Assembly: GCF_000380645.1 (NCBI RefSeq)
Contig: NZ_AQXZ01000016.1
Location: 186,001-250,000 of the forward strand
DNA: 64,000 nt
Source: Smaragdicoccus niigatensis DSM 44881 = NBRC 103563
GTDB taxonomy: Bacteria > Actinomycetota > Actinomycetes > Mycobacteriales > Mycobacteriaceae
Direction of reading: 5' to 3'
Of this stretch, positions 36,425-45,311 are shown piece after piece. The position numbers were made by a program, and so were the translations under genes. How positions within the stretch are numbered: position 1 is the first letter of the stretch; every line of letters begins with the position of its first letter. The notes under the pieces are model-generated. The model did not search any database. It was not told the origin of the DNA and saw only the letters and a list, made by a program, of their open reading frames with translations.

Positions 36425-37291
36425 ATGACTCTCGCAGACAGAACATCGATCGTCGTCGGCGTCGACGGCTCACAAACCTCCGTGGAAGCGGCACTGTGGG
36501 CGGCGGACCTCGCCCACCGCATGCACGTACCGCTCGTCATCGCGCACGCGGTCACGGACGCGGCCTACTTCTACACAAGTGCCGCGGTGATGGTCCAGTA
36601 TCCACTCGGTGAAAGCGAACGCGAGGCCGCGAAAGAGTGCTTGGACCCCGCGCGCGACGCAGTGTCGGCGAAGTATCCCGACCTCCCGCTTTCAACGTGG
36701 AGTCAACGTGCGCCGGCCGATCTCGCGCTGCTCGCCCTGAGCCGCAAGGCGCAGATGATCGTGGTCGGAGCACACCGGAACGTGTCGGTCGACTCGCTCC
36801 TGCTCGGCAGCACAGCTGCGCGGGTTGCCAACCACAGTGAATGTCCGGTTGCCGTGTGGCGAGGCCATCCCGGCAACGGTCCGGTGGTCGTCGGTGTCGA
36901 CGGCAGCCCGCTCAGTGCGCTGGCCGTCGAGCGCGCATTCGAGTTCGCCAGTGCATTCGGGACCGGTGTGCGAGCCGTCCATGCGTGGGCGCCGGGGGTT
37001 GCGGCGGACCTCGAGCAAGAAGAGGCGGAGCACGAAGCCCTGCTTGCGGAAAGCCTGGCCGGCTGGTCCGAGAAGTATCCAGATGTCCCGGTCGAGCGAA
37101 TCATCGCATCAGTCCACGCGGAACTCTCGCTTCCGTTGTATGCCGCAGCGAATGCACGCCTGGTGGTCGTCGGGAGCCATGGTCGCGGTCGGGCATCGTC
37201 TCTGCTGCTCGGTTCGACGAGTCGACACTTGATCGAGCACTGTCCCTGCCCAGTGCTCGTGTGCCGCAGCGAGATCCACGATCTAGCGTGA
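36425..37291 (+). CDS. Tandem universal stress protein
   Basis: The 288-residue protein has two Usp domains with VVGAHRNVSVDSLLLGSTA and VVGSHGRGRASSLLLGSTS motifs. Its start MTLADRTSIVVGVDGSQTS resembles the USPs at 44236 and 12983. It heads a three-gene unit: its stop overlaps the GTG start of the P-type ATPase (GTGA), and another USP gene follows. Confidence 0.9.
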   Translation: MTLADRTSIVVGVDGSQTSVEAALWAADLAHRMHVPLVIAHAVTDAAYFYTSAAVMVQYPLGESEREAAKECLDPARDAVSAKYPDLPLSTWSQRAPADLALLALSRKAQMIVVGAHRNVSVDSLLLGSTAARVANHSECPVAVWRGHPGNGPVVVGVDGSPLSALAVERAFEFASAFGTGVRAVHAWAPGVAADLEQEEAEHEALLAESLAGWSEKYPDVPVERIIASVHAELSLPLYAAANARLVVVGSHGRGRASSLLLGSTSRHLIEHCPCPVLVCRSEIHDLA

Positions 37292-39645
37292 GGTCGCGGG
37301 CTGCGGTTTTCCGCGCATTCACGAAACACGTGAGCGAGGCAAGCACCGCAATATTGCTGGTGGTGACCGTCGCGGCGCTCATCGTCGGCATCGGGCTCAG
37401 TGCCGCGGGCTTGACGACCGCGGCTGACTGGAGCTGGACGACCGCCACTGTGGTCGCGACCCTGCCCGCCGTGTGGTGGGTCATTGTCGCTGTCCGGCGC
37501 GGTCAGTTGGGAGTGGATGCAGTCGCGGTCCTTGCTCTCGTCGGCACGCTGTTGGTCGGTGAGTATCTGGCAGGTGCGCTGATCGCGACCATGCTGGCCA
37601 CCGGCCGAGCGCTCGAATCGGCCGCCAGTCGCCGCGCGAACAAAGACCTGCGTGCACTGCTCGACCGAGCACCGCGAACTGCCCGACGACTTCGTGCCGG
37701 CGGCATCGAGACCGTGCCCGTCGGCGACGTGCTGCCGGGCGACGTACTGGCTGTCGGCCCGGGAGAAACCATCCCGGTCGACGGCGAGATCACGTCTCCG
37801 CTCGCCGTGCTCGACGAATCAGCGCTCACCGGTGAGCCGCTGCACACCCGACTCACCGCCGGAAGTCGCGCCCGATCAGGGGCAGTCAACGCCGGCTCGG
37901 CGTTCGAACTCCGGGCTCTGGTGACTGCGGCCGACAGCACCTATGCCGGCATCGTCCGGCTCGCGCAGGAAGCCGCCGCAGAGAGCGCTCCGGTCGTCCG
38001 GCTCGCGGACCGAGCCGCCGCCTGGTTCCTGCCGATAGCACTCGCGGTGGCCGGCCTCGCGTGGCTCCTCACCGGAGACCCTGTTCGGGCAGTCGCGGTG
38101 TTGGTCGTCGCGACACCGTGCCCGCTGTTGTTGGCAGTGCCCGTCGCGATCGTCTCCGGCCTGTCACGCGCGTCGCGGCTGGGTGTCGTGGTGCGCGGCG
38201 GCGGCACGCTCGAACGTCTCGGCCACGCGACGACCCTCGTCATGGACAAGACCGGCACGCTCACCACCGGCCGTCCGGGGGATGCGGAGGTTGTCGCAGC
38301 ACCGGGCCGCGACGCGGCTGAGGTACTCCGTGTGGCGGCGAGCGCGGAACAGATGTCCCCGCACGTGATCGCGGAGTCGATTGTGCGCGAGGCACACCGG
38401 CGCATGCTCCGGCTTTCGATGCCCACCCACGTCGACGAAGACCATGGCGTCGGAGCTGCGGCAACCGTCGACGATCACCGTGTCACCGTCGGCGCCCTCG
38501 ATTTAACCCCGGACTCGGCGCCATGGGCACGCGCAGTGCTCGAACAAGCGGAGCTGGACAATGCCGCCATTGCCTGGGTAACGATCGACGACTTCCTCGC
38601 GGGAGCCATCCTCCTACGTGACCCGCTGCGCAGCGATACCCCGCACACGCTGCGCCGGCTGCGGTCGGCCGGGTTCACGCGCATGGTCATGCTGACCGGA
38701 GACCGCTCCGCACCGGCGGAGGAGATCGGACTGCGACTCGGCCTCGATGCGGTCCGCGCGCACCAGACACCTGCCGACAAAGTCGCCGGCGTTCGCAAAG
38801 AGTCACGCGGAGCCGTCACCGTCATGGTCGGAGACGGTGTCAACGACGCCCCGGCCCTGGCTGCCGCACACGTCGGGGTCGCGCTCGGCGCCCGGGGATC
38901 AACCGCGAGCTCAGAAGCTGCGGACATCGTGCTGACGAGCGACCGCATCGACCGGCTTGCCGACGCCATGGAAATCGCCCGCCGCTCCCGCCGCATCGCC
39001 ATCCAATCCGCGACCGTCGGAATGGGCCTGTCGCTGGTGGCTATGGGATTCGCCGCTTTCGGCCTTCTACCTCCCGCGGCCGGCGCACTGCTGCAGGAGG
39101 GCATCGACGTCGCAGTGATCGTCAATTCGCTGCGCGCGGTACGCGGGACGAGCCGGGCTACCGCTGCTCCCCTACCGCCCACGACGGTCGCGCTACTGCG
39201 CAAGTTCTCGCACGAACACGAATCGTTGCGCGAAAAGCTGCCACTGCTCCGTCAGGCAGCGGGAGCCATCAGTAGTGAAAGCCCCAGCGCGCTCGCCGCC
39301 TTGCGTGCCGCAGATGCCTTCCTCTTCCAGGACTTGCTGCCACACGAGGATGCCGAGGAAACCGCGCTCTATCCGGAACTCGCAGTTTCGCTCGGCAGTG
39401 GTGAAGCCACGACGGCAATGAGTGGAACGCACGTCGAAATGGGTCGCTTGGCCCGCCGCATTCATGCCCATCTGAAAGTGGCCGAAGCCGCCGGAACGAT
39501 CCGGCAAAGCCAGGCCGAGGATCTCGCCGCCAGTCTGTATGGACTACACGCGTTGGCTCGCCTGCACTTCGCGCAAGAAGAGGAAAACTACTTCGTCCTC
39601 GCAGCCAGCGATGAAATATCCAGCGCTGCGAGCGAATACCAGTGA
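37288..39645 (+). CDS. P1B-5 metal ATPase with C-terminal hemerythrin domain
   Basis: The 785-residue protein is a heavy-metal P-type ATPase. It has about six to eight membrane segments, the TPCP motif (Cys278), phosphorylation motif DKTGT (Asp320), MSPHV in the nucleotide domain, GDGVNDAPAL and QEGID in the last membrane pair. TPCP with QEG(x)D marks the P1B-5 group. From about residue 637 a hemerythrin-like domain follows (SHEHESL, HEDAEE, THVEM, LHALARLHFAQEEE), which can bind a di-iron centre. Related proteins (Acidothermus, Sinorhizobium Nia) respond to Ni or Fe. GTG at 37288 is chosen for the GTGA overlap; the 149-codon upstream extension reads through the USP gene out of frame. Confidence 0.88.
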   Translation: MRSRAAVFRAFTKHVSEASTAILLVVTVAALIVGIGLSAAGLTTAADWSWTTATVVATLPAVWWVIVAVRRGQLGVDAVAVLALVGTLLVGEYLAGALIATMLATGRALESAASRRANKDLRALLDRAPRTARRLRAGGIETVPVGDVLPGDVLAVGPGETIPVDGEITSPLAVLDESALTGEPLHTRLTAGSRARSGAVNAGSAFELRALVTAADSTYAGIVRLAQEAAAESAPVVRLADRAAAWFLPIALAVAGLAWLLTGDPVRAVAVLVVATPCPLLLAVPVAIVSGLSRASRLGVVVRGGGTLERLGHATTLVMDKTGTLTTGRPGDAEVVAAPGRDAAEVLRVAASAEQMSPHVIAESIVREAHRRMLRLSMPTHVDEDHGVGAAATVDDHRVTVGALDLTPDSAPWARAVLEQAELDNAAIAWVTIDDFLAGAILLRDPLRSDTPHTLRRLRSAGFTRMVMLTGDRSAPAEEIGLRLGLDAVRAHQTPADKVAGVRKESRGAVTVMVGDGVNDAPALAAAHVGVALGARGSTASSEAADIVLTSDRIDRLADAMEIARRSRRIAIQSATVGMGLSLVAMGFAAFGLLPPAAGALLQEGIDVAVIVNSLRAVRGTSRATAAPLPPTTVALLRKFSHEHESLREKLPLLRQAAGAISSESPSALAALRAADAFLFQDLLPHEDAEETALYPELAVSLGSGEATTAMSGTHVEMGRLARRIHAHLKVAEAAGTIRQSQAEDLAASLYGLHALARLHFAQEEENYFVLAASDEISSAASEYQ

Positions 39646-39677
39646 TCTCTCAAGATTCGACCAAGGAGCGAGCGCCC

Positions 39678-40550
39678 ATGAATATGACTGCACCAATCGT
39701 TGTCGCGGTCGACGGCTCCGCCGCGAGCGAATCCGCTGTTCGATGGGCAGCGCAGGAGGCCGCGCTGTGTATGGCACCACTCCGCATCGTCTTCGTCGTC
39801 GACCGCTCGGAGTACTTCATTCCGGGATTCGGCAATCTCAGCTCCGACGCCATGTACGTGGATCCGTCGCGTCAGGTTCTCGAGTCCGCGGCGAGGACGG
39901 CAGCCCAGGTCACTGCAAAGATCTGTGACACGGAGATCCATACCGCCCTGCTAAAGGGCCCCTTGGTCCCGACCCTGCTGACGGAATCCCGGACCGCTCG
40001 GACTCTCGTTGTCGGCAACCGCGGACTGGGGGCATTCTCGAGCAAGGTTCTCGGATCAGCGAGCTCTGCCCTCGCGCGGCATGCGCACTGTCCCGTGGCC
40101 GTCGTCCACGCGATGAGATCCATTGCCGACCGCGGACCCGTCGTGGTGGGCGTCGACGGAACTGCGAACAGTGAACCGGCCATCGGGACGGCATTTGAAG
40201 AGGCCTCTCGTCGCAAGGCTTGCCTCTATGCCGTGCACGCCTGGAGCGATGCGAGCGAGTCTCTCGTGCGCGGTCTGGACTGGGCCGCGGTTTCCACCGC
40301 GCAGGCCGTGGCGTTGGCCGAGAGCCTGGCGGGTTGGCAGGAGAAGTTTCCGGATGTCGACGTTCAGCGGGTGGTGGTCCGAACCGGGCCGGCGCGTGAA
40401 CTGCAGGTGCTCTCGCGGGATGCGCAACTGGTCGTCGTCGGCAGCCATGGACGAGGCGGATTCGCGGGCATGCTGCTCGGGTCGACGAGCGAAGCCCTAC
40501 TGCACTCGGTCGAATGCCCGATTCTGATCGTTCGCGGAAGCCGGGACTAA
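39678..40550 (+). CDS. Tandem universal stress protein
   Basis: The 290-residue protein has two Usp domains; the second contains VVGSHGRGGFAGMLLGSTSE and the first VVGNRGLGAFSSKVLGSASS. ATG at 39678 follows AAGGAG. It lies 32 bases after the ATPase gene and probably ends that operon. It resembles the USP at 25121. Its stop overlaps that of the convergent DUF1918 gene. Confidence 0.9.
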   Translation: MNMTAPIVVAVDGSAASESAVRWAAQEAALCMAPLRIVFVVDRSEYFIPGFGNLSSDAMYVDPSRQVLESAARTAAQVTAKICDTEIHTALLKGPLVPTLLTESRTARTLVVGNRGLGAFSSKVLGSASSALARHAHCPVAVVHAMRSIADRGPVVVGVDGTANSEPAIGTAFEEASRRKACLYAVHAWSDASESLVRGLDWAAVSTAQAVALAESLAGWQEKFPDVDVQRVVVRTGPARELQVLSRDAQLVVVGSHGRGGFAGMLLGSTSEALLHSVECPILIVRGSRD

Positions 40551-40816
40551 CGATGCGCTCGCCGCGCAGCGATTTCGGCCTGCACGGCCGCTGCGCGCGC
40601 GACCGCTTCGGCCTCCTGACGTTCAAGCTCTTCTTTGGTGACCACGTGGGAATCGGGACCGGGAAACATCAGCACCTCATGACCCGAATCGGTCCAACGG
40701 ATGACGTACGGCGGGCTGCCGTCCGCTGAGTGGACCTCTTGGATCAACGCCCGTCGCGAATGTTCTCCGTCGCTGCGGCTTTCAACGACCAGCCAGTCAC
40801 CAGGTTTTGCTCTCAC
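40547..40816 (-). CDS. DUF1918 protein
   Basis: The 89-residue protein has the DUF1918 core: KPGDWLVVESR, ALIQEVHSADGSPPYVIRWTDSGHE and VLMFPGPDSHVV, an SH3-like beta barrel of unknown function found in actinobacterial stress regions, then a charged helical tail rich in Ala, Glu and Arg. GTG at 40816 follows AGGAGAGGAC. A DosR-like box lies 73 bases upstream on the same strand. Confidence 0.82.
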   Translation of the reverse strand: MRAKPGDWLVVESRSDGEHSRRALIQEVHSADGSPPYVIRWTDSGHEVLMFPGPDSHVVTKEELERQEAEAVARAAAVQAEIAARRAHR

Positions 40817-40888
40817 CGGATGTCCTCTCCTAAGGCAGCGCGACTCGTCCATCCGTATCCATCGTCCAGTCGAGGCGAGCACCTGCTT

Positions 40889-40903
40889 AGGGGCCAAGGT
40901 CAT
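40889..40903 (-). promoter_or_regulatory. DosR-box-like site upstream of the DUF1918 gene
   Basis: On the minus strand ATGACCTTGGCCCCT agrees with the consensus except at the first two positions. It is 73 bases upstream of the GTG at 40816 but just after the stop of the gene at 40918, consistent with an independent promoter. Confidence 0.55.
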
Positions 40904-40917
40904 CGATTCGTGCGCCT

Positions 40918-41784
40918 TCAGTAGCTCACGCCGGTGATGGCAAATCGCTCGACGGGCGCGATATGGCCTCCGGTTGAAACGACGACCGTGAGCGTGCGAC
41001 CAGGCGAAACGGCGAATGGCACGGTCGCTGACCACGGCGACATGTCGCCGCCGGCCGAGATACCCGAAACGACGCCTACGGGGTGCGGGTCGAATAGCGT
41101 TCTGACCTCGACCCGCAGGCTTTCGTCGACACCCGAGAGCAGCCCACCGACCGTCACGGGCGACGACACCTTCACTCCGTATAAGGGCGTCGTGATCGTG
41201 AGAGTCGTGTCCTGGGTCCCGACGACTTCCCACGGCGCCTCGTCACCGGCGCCGATCCGCACCAAATGCAGCTCCGCGGAGGTTACCGGCGCTCCATTGG
41301 GGTTCGTGAAGCCGACCGTCACCCACGCTTGACTCGTCCACAACCGCACCCGAAGTACGGTGTCGACGTTGGTGAATCCCAACTGGTGTTCGGTGAAGTT
41401 CAATGCCACCTGACGGGCGTCGAGATGCCATGGCTGGTGTCCGCTCGCGGCGTAGTCCTGCTGCCACCGCTGGGCATCGGAGACGCTCGCGAAGGGCCAC
41501 AGCGGTGCATAGTCGAACCGCGACGGGTCAGCCGGCACGCTGGTCGTCAACGGACGCGACGTCGACGACGGCGCTGCGATCCACTGCGAAGACTCGGCGA
41601 TCACCGTGGCTTGCTCGGGCGACGGGGCGATCGGCTGGACGGCGTTCACGTCGCCGTCCAGAGCTTGCACAAGTGCCACGAATCCGCCCAGAGCCAGGAC
41701 AACCAGGGCGACCACGAGCACCAGCGGGCCGCGATTGCGATCCCGGCGGCGTGGCGGCTCGAGAGTGGGGATTGTGGGGATCAT
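40918..41784 (-). CDS. Membrane-anchored extracytoplasmic protein, unknown
   Basis: The 288-residue protein has a short proline- and arginine-rich N-terminus, one membrane segment (about 22-45), a linker and an extracytoplasmic part with a helical first half (SVSDAQRWQQDYAASGHQPWHLDARQVA) and a beta-rich second half (VWVTVGFTNPNGAPVTSAELHLVRIG). The pattern resembles actinobacterial anchored proteins of unknown function. ATG at 41784 follows ACGGAG. The frame upstream to 42168 overlaps the flavodoxin gene and is not real. It diverges from the flavodoxin gene. Confidence 0.65.
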   Translation of the reverse strand: MIPTIPTLEPPRRRDRNRGPLVLVVALVVLALGGFVALVQALDGDVNAVQPIAPSPEQATVIAESSQWIAAPSSTSRPLTTSVPADPSRFDYAPLWPFASVSDAQRWQQDYAASGHQPWHLDARQVALNFTEHQLGFTNVDTVLRVRLWTSQAWVTVGFTNPNGAPVTSAELHLVRIGAGDEAPWEVVGTQDTTLTITTPLYGVKVSSPVTVGGLLSGVDESLRVEVRTLFDPHPVGVVSGISAGGDMSPWSATVPFAVSPGRTLTVVVSTGGHIAPVERFAITGVSY

Positions 41785-41997
41785 CGGTGACTCCGTTCCG
41801 TGAGCAAAGTTCTGAACCCGAGCCTCGCGTTCGCAAGTTGCTCTTGAAGAGAGTCGAATGAGCACTGGCGCAGGGTCTTTCGTCCTCTCGCCGGGAGGGC
41901 CGACAACTGCACCGAGGAGCGAACAAGCCCTTCGGCCTGCATTGAGGAGGCCTTTCGCATCTGTCGTGGTCCCGATCGGCGGAGCAAGACTCGGGCC

Positions 41998-42501
41998 ATG
42001 CCGAAGATCCTTGTTGCGTATGCGTCCGCCGATGGCAGCACTGCGGAGGTCGCCAGCGCCGTCGGGCGGCGACTGACCAGCCTCGGGTTTGTCACCGATG
42101 TCGTCGACATCGAATTCAAACCTGACCCCACCCCGTACGACGCCGTCATCGTCGGTAGCGCGATACACAACGGCGCGTTGCTACCGACGGCCGTCGCCTG
42201 GGTCGAGGCACGGAAGCCGGTACTCGAATCCCGCCGGACCTGGCTGTTCACCCTGGGCTTTGGTCCGGTGCTGCGGGGACCGATCGGCGGGATCTTCCGG
42301 CGGATGGTTCCCCCGGACGTCGCTTCTGTTCAGGACGCGCTCAAGGCCGAGGAGTACCGCCCGTTCGCCGGCGCGTTCTCCCGTCCACCCGAGCGCCGGC
42401 TTCGTGTTCTCATCTGGTTATTGGGTGCCAGTTACGGCGATCACCGCGACTGGGCGCAGATCACCGACTGGGCGGACTCGATCGCCCGTCGGCTCGGGTG
42501 A
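41998..42501 (+). CDS. Flavodoxin-domain protein (protoporphyrinogen oxidase HemG-like)
   Basis: The 167-residue protein has an N-terminal FMN site of flavodoxin type (ILVAYASADGSTAEVA) and the family pattern DAVIVGSAIHNGALLP and LLGASYGDHRDW. Such proteins include HemG, an oxygen-independent protoporphyrinogen oxidase, and general flavodoxins; the assignment between them is open. The 213-base upstream gap has only weak DosR-like sequences (for example AAGACTCGGGCC at 41986-41997, next to the ATG), which I do not count. Confidence 0.8.
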   Translation: MPKILVAYASADGSTAEVASAVGRRLTSLGFVTDVVDIEFKPDPTPYDAVIVGSAIHNGALLPTAVAWVEARKPVLESRRTWLFTLGFGPVLRGPIGGIFRRMVPPDVASVQDALKAEEYRPFAGAFSRPPERRLRVLIWLLGASYGDHRDWAQITDWADSIARRLG

Positions 42502-42544
42502 TTGCCATCAGTTTCTTTACCCGGGTCCTTGGGCGTTCGAATCA

Positions 42545-42559
42545 GCGACTATCGCCCCT
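42545..42559 (+). promoter_or_regulatory. DosR-box-like site upstream of the SDR gene
   Basis: GCGACTATCGCCCCT differs from the known form GGGACTATCGCCCCT at one base. It ends 77 bases before the ATG at 42637. Confidence 0.7.
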
Positions 42560-42636
42560 GACCTGACCGGCATCGACTTCGTAGCGTCGACGGCAACACC
42601 CACATTCGAAGCGTTCTTGATCCAGCAGAGTCCCCG

Positions 42637-43407
42637 ATGTCGAAGTACAACCACCGCAGTGCGATCGTCACCGGCGGATCGCGCGGCATTGGTGCCGCAG
42701 TCGTTCGCGCCCTGGCAAAGGAAGGCCTCGGCGTCGTCATCGCGGATATCCGCGACGCAGAAGGCCTTCAGTTGGCTGACGAATTGGGCAGCGGCGTCTC
42801 GTTCCACCACCTTGACGTCACCATGGAGAGTGACTGGAGCCGCGCCCTCGAGGCAGCCGAAAGTGACCACGGCCCATTGGCGGTTCTGGTCAACAACGCC
42901 GGCATCCTGGACATCGGTGGCGTCACGGAGGTACACCGGCCGATCTTCCGGCACGTCCTGGACGTGAACCTGTACGGAGCCTGGCTCGGAATGCACTCCG
43001 CCGCACCGTTGCTCGCACGCGCCGGGGGCGGCGTCATCATCAACGTCTCGTCCACTGCCGGACTCATGGGCTACTCGGGGATTGCGGCGTACGTGGCCAG
43101 CAAGTGGGGTCTTCGCGGGTTGACGAAAGCTGCGGCACTGGATTTGGCGCCGGCGGGGATTCGCGTCTGCTCGGTGCACCCGGGCCCGATCCGCACTCCC
43201 ATGACCGCCGGGTTGGATGACAGTCTCGTTGCCACTCAACCGATCCCCCGATTCGGCGAGCCCGACGAAGTCGCCGCGATGATCCGATTCGTCGCCATGG
43301 AAGCCACCTACTCCACGGGCTCGGAATTCGTCGTCGACGGCGGCGCAACCACGGGCGCGATACTCGCCACACCCGAAACCCACTCTGACTCACCGATCGG
43401 GCTGTGA
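42637..43407 (+). CDS. Short-chain dehydrogenase/reductase
   Basis: The 256-residue classical SDR has the cofactor motif TGGSRGIG, NNAG, catalytic Ser in VSSTAG and the YVASK pair. Substrate unknown; the sequence resembles 3-alpha/20-beta-hydroxysteroid and 3-ketoacyl reductases. It is downstream of a good DosR-like box. Its stop overlaps the start of the frameshifted membrane protein gene (GTGA). Confidence 0.88.
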   Translation: MSKYNHRSAIVTGGSRGIGAAVVRALAKEGLGVVIADIRDAEGLQLADELGSGVSFHHLDVTMESDWSRALEAAESDHGPLAVLVNNAGILDIGGVTEVHRPIFRHVLDVNLYGAWLGMHSAAPLLARAGGGVIINVSSTAGLMGYSGIAAYVASKWGLRGLTKAAALDLAPAGIRVCSVHPGPIRTPMTAGLDDSLVATQPIPRFGEPDEVAAMIRFVAMEATYSTGSEFVVDGGATTGAILATPETHSDSPIGL

Positions 43408-44224
43408 CGACCAACGGCGAACCCTTGCGCCGACGCGAACTGGCGCTTCTCCGCGCATCGTTCGCCATTGCATTGCTTGTGACCCTGGCCAGTCTGCTCG
43501 GCCTGTTCGCAACGTGGCCGTACGCCCAGGAAACCGAGAACTGGGTTCTGCAGGCGCGCGGCCAAGACGTGGGCAACCTTCTCGCGGTCGTCGTCCTCAT
43601 TGCGAGCGCGATCCGGATGCGTGCCGGCTCCGTGCGAGCGGCTCAGCTGTGGGTCGGCACCTTGGTCTACCTGCTCTACGCCTACACCGTGTACGCCTTC
43701 GCCGTGCACTTCGGTCGCCTGTTCCTCTGCTACGTGGCGATTCTCGGGCTGGCGTTCTACACCCTGATCGCTGGTCTCCGCACACCTACAGGAACGCCGG
43801 CTACCCGTCCGGCGCCGTTCGTCGGTCCGCCGCGTGGGTACTGATCGGCACGGGCACGCTGTTCGCCGTTCTCTGGCTAAGCGAACTGATTCCGGCGATC
43901 GTCTCGGGTAACGCTCCGGCAAACCTCGCGGTGACTGGGTTGATCGTGAATCCCATCCACGTCATCGACCTGTCAGTCGTTCTGCCGGGCCTGATCGCCA
44001 CTGGCGTACTCGCCCTGCGCGGGCGCGAGACAGGCCTGTTCCTGGTCGTGCCGGCGCTGGCGTTCTCGGTGCTGATGGGATCGAGCATCATCGCGGCGAC
44101 GCTGTTGATCGTCGCGAGCGGCGACCGGAGCGGATTCGTCCCGATGGTGATGGTTTCCGTTGTGGTCTGCGCCAGCCTCGCGGTTGCCGTCGCCTTCGCA
44201 CACGGCACTCGCGTGGACGAATAA
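43404..44224 (+). pseudogene. Frameshifted multi-helix membrane protein gene
   Basis: One reading frame (43404-43844) encodes four membrane segments up to VAILGLAFYTLIAGL and then loses hydrophobic pattern before a TGA. A second frame (from about 43790 to 44224) continues with three more segments (WVLIGTGTLFAVLWLSELIPA and on) but has no start codon near the junction. Together they make one protein of about 270 residues with seven segments, of a type common in actinobacteria but unnamed. A one-base loss between about 43775 and 43830 explains the split. The GTG start overlaps the SDR stop. Sequencing error, real decay or recoding cannot be told apart here. Confidence 0.7.
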
Positions 44225-44235
44225 CACCGAGTCGG

Positions 44236-45081
44236 CTACGCGTTGCGGCACACCATCACCGGGCACGGAGCGTTCTTGATGAGATGCTCACTGACGGACC
44301 CGAGAATCAGCGCCGCGGCCCGGCTCCGGCCATGGCTGCCCACGACGACCAAGAGCGCGTCAACAGCGAGTTCGGACAACAGATCGCGAGGGTCTCCGGC
44401 GGTGGAGACGGACTTCACGTGCACGTCGGGGTACTTCTCCGACCAGCCGGCAAGGCTCTCGGACAGCAGCGCCTTGTTCTCCTGGCCAACCCATTCCTCA
44501 TCCCAGCCGCGGCCCTGGCTCCACGCATGTACCGCTACTAGGCCCGTGCCGAACCAGTTCGCGAACTCGAATGCGTGCTCGATCGCAACCTCGCTGAGCG
44601 GGCTACCGTCGACGCCGACGACGACCGGCTTGCGAACTTCACCGGGACGCCAGATGACCACCGGACACGTCGCGTGGTTGGCGACCAGCGCGGCTGTCGA
44701 CCCCACCATCAGCGACTGCAAGCTCGCGGTCCGGTGGGCGCCGACGACCAGCAGTCGAGCTTTGTGACTCAAGGCGATGAGCATCGAATCGGCCGGCCCT
44801 GGCTTGATCACCGTGTGAATTTCCAGATCGGGATAATTGTCGGCCACATCTGCGCGGACGCGAGCCATGAGGCGCTCGGCCGCGTCTTGCGCCTCCGCAA
44901 TGGATGAAGATGCCAAGAGCGACGCTTCGCTGAGATACCAGCCTGGGATCATGACTCCGTGCGCGATGACCAGCGGCGCATTCATTCGGCTCGCAACCTC
45001 AGCGGCCCAGAGCGTGGCTCGCATCGCGGTCTGTGAACTATCCACACCGACGACGACGGCTGTCGAATCTACGAGAGTCAT
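44236..45081 (-). CDS. Tandem universal stress protein
   Basis: The 281-residue protein has two Usp domains (VVGAHRTASLQSLMVGSTA and VVGSHGRSRAAALILGSVS). ATG at 45081 is preferred because paralogues at 36425 and 12983 begin alike; GTG at 45090 is possible. Its promoter region holds a near-perfect DosR box (45118-45132) and, nearer the start, a perfect 8-1-8 palindrome not seen at the other USP genes. Confidence 0.9.
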   Translation of the reverse strand: MTLVDSTAVVVGVDSSQTAMRATLWAAEVASRMNAPLVIAHGVMIPGWYLSEASLLASSSIAEAQDAAERLMARVRADVADNYPDLEIHTVIKPGPADSMLIALSHKARLLVVGAHRTASLQSLMVGSTAALVANHATCPVVIWRPGEVRKPVVVGVDGSPLSEVAIEHAFEFANWFGTGLVAVHAWSQGRGWDEEWVGQENKALLSESLAGWSEKYPDVHVKSVSTAGDPRDLLSELAVDALLVVVGSHGRSRAAALILGSVSEHLIKNAPCPVMVCRNA

Positions 45082-45093
45082 AGCACCCACTGT

Positions 45094-45110
45094 CGGTCTG
45101 CAGCAGACCG
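45094..45110. repeat. Perfect palindrome, possible operator of USP gene
   Basis: CGGTCTGC-A-GCAGACCG is an 8-bp perfect inverted repeat with a one-base centre, 12 bases upstream of the ATG at 45081 and eight bases from the DosR box. It may bind a second regulator or form a 5' hairpin. Confidence 0.5.
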
Positions 45111-45117
45111 TCGGTGT

Positions 45118-45132
45118 AGGGGCGTAAGTCCC
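45118..45132 (-). promoter_or_regulatory. Near-perfect DosR box upstream of USP gene 44236
   Basis: On the minus strand GGGACTTACGCCCCT matches the DosR consensus at nearly every defined position. It ends 36 bases upstream of the ATG. Confidence 0.8.
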
Positions 45133-45171
45133 GACATCCGTTCATTTCCGGCGCCTGTACGCGGATTCTGC

Positions 45172-45186
45172 GGGACCAAAGTCAGC
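45172..45186 (+). promoter_or_regulatory. DosR-box-like site upstream of the HAD-GH65 gene
   Basis: GGGACCAAAGTCAGC has a perfect first half-site and AGTC in the second. It is 83 bases before the leader frame at 45270 and 121 bases before the main ATG at 45308. Confidence 0.6.
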
Positions 45187-45269
45187 CGGAATTCTGTCTT
45201 CCTCCTTCTGCCTTGCGGACGGTGCAGCGCCGATTCTGGAAGACGAGATCACGGACGCCAGGAGGAGCG

Positions 45270-45311
45270 ATGGGCGTAACCAACCGCTGCGAGCGGATCG
45301 CTCCGCGATGA
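45270..45311 (+). CDS. Possible 13-codon leader peptide
   Basis: ATG at 45270 follows the strongest Shine-Dalgarno sequence in this gap (AGGAGG, 45260-45265) and opens a 13-codon frame, MGVTNRCERIAPR, whose TGA overlaps the ATG of the HAD-GH65 gene (ATGA). The large gene has no good binding site of its own, so its translation may depend on coupling to this leader. It may also regulate expression. No homology evidence. Confidence 0.45.
   Translation: MGVTNRCERIAPR

Noticed and set aside
36841-37287. Upstream extension of the P1B-5 ATPase frame
   Set aside because: It reads through the USP gene in another frame and encodes Arg-rich nonsense; the GTGA overlap start at 37288 is better.
41955-41997. 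Weak DosR-like sequences before the flavodoxin gene (GGGACC on the minus strand, AAGACTCGGGCC)
   Set aside because: Each has wrong spacing or several mismatches; one abuts the start codon.
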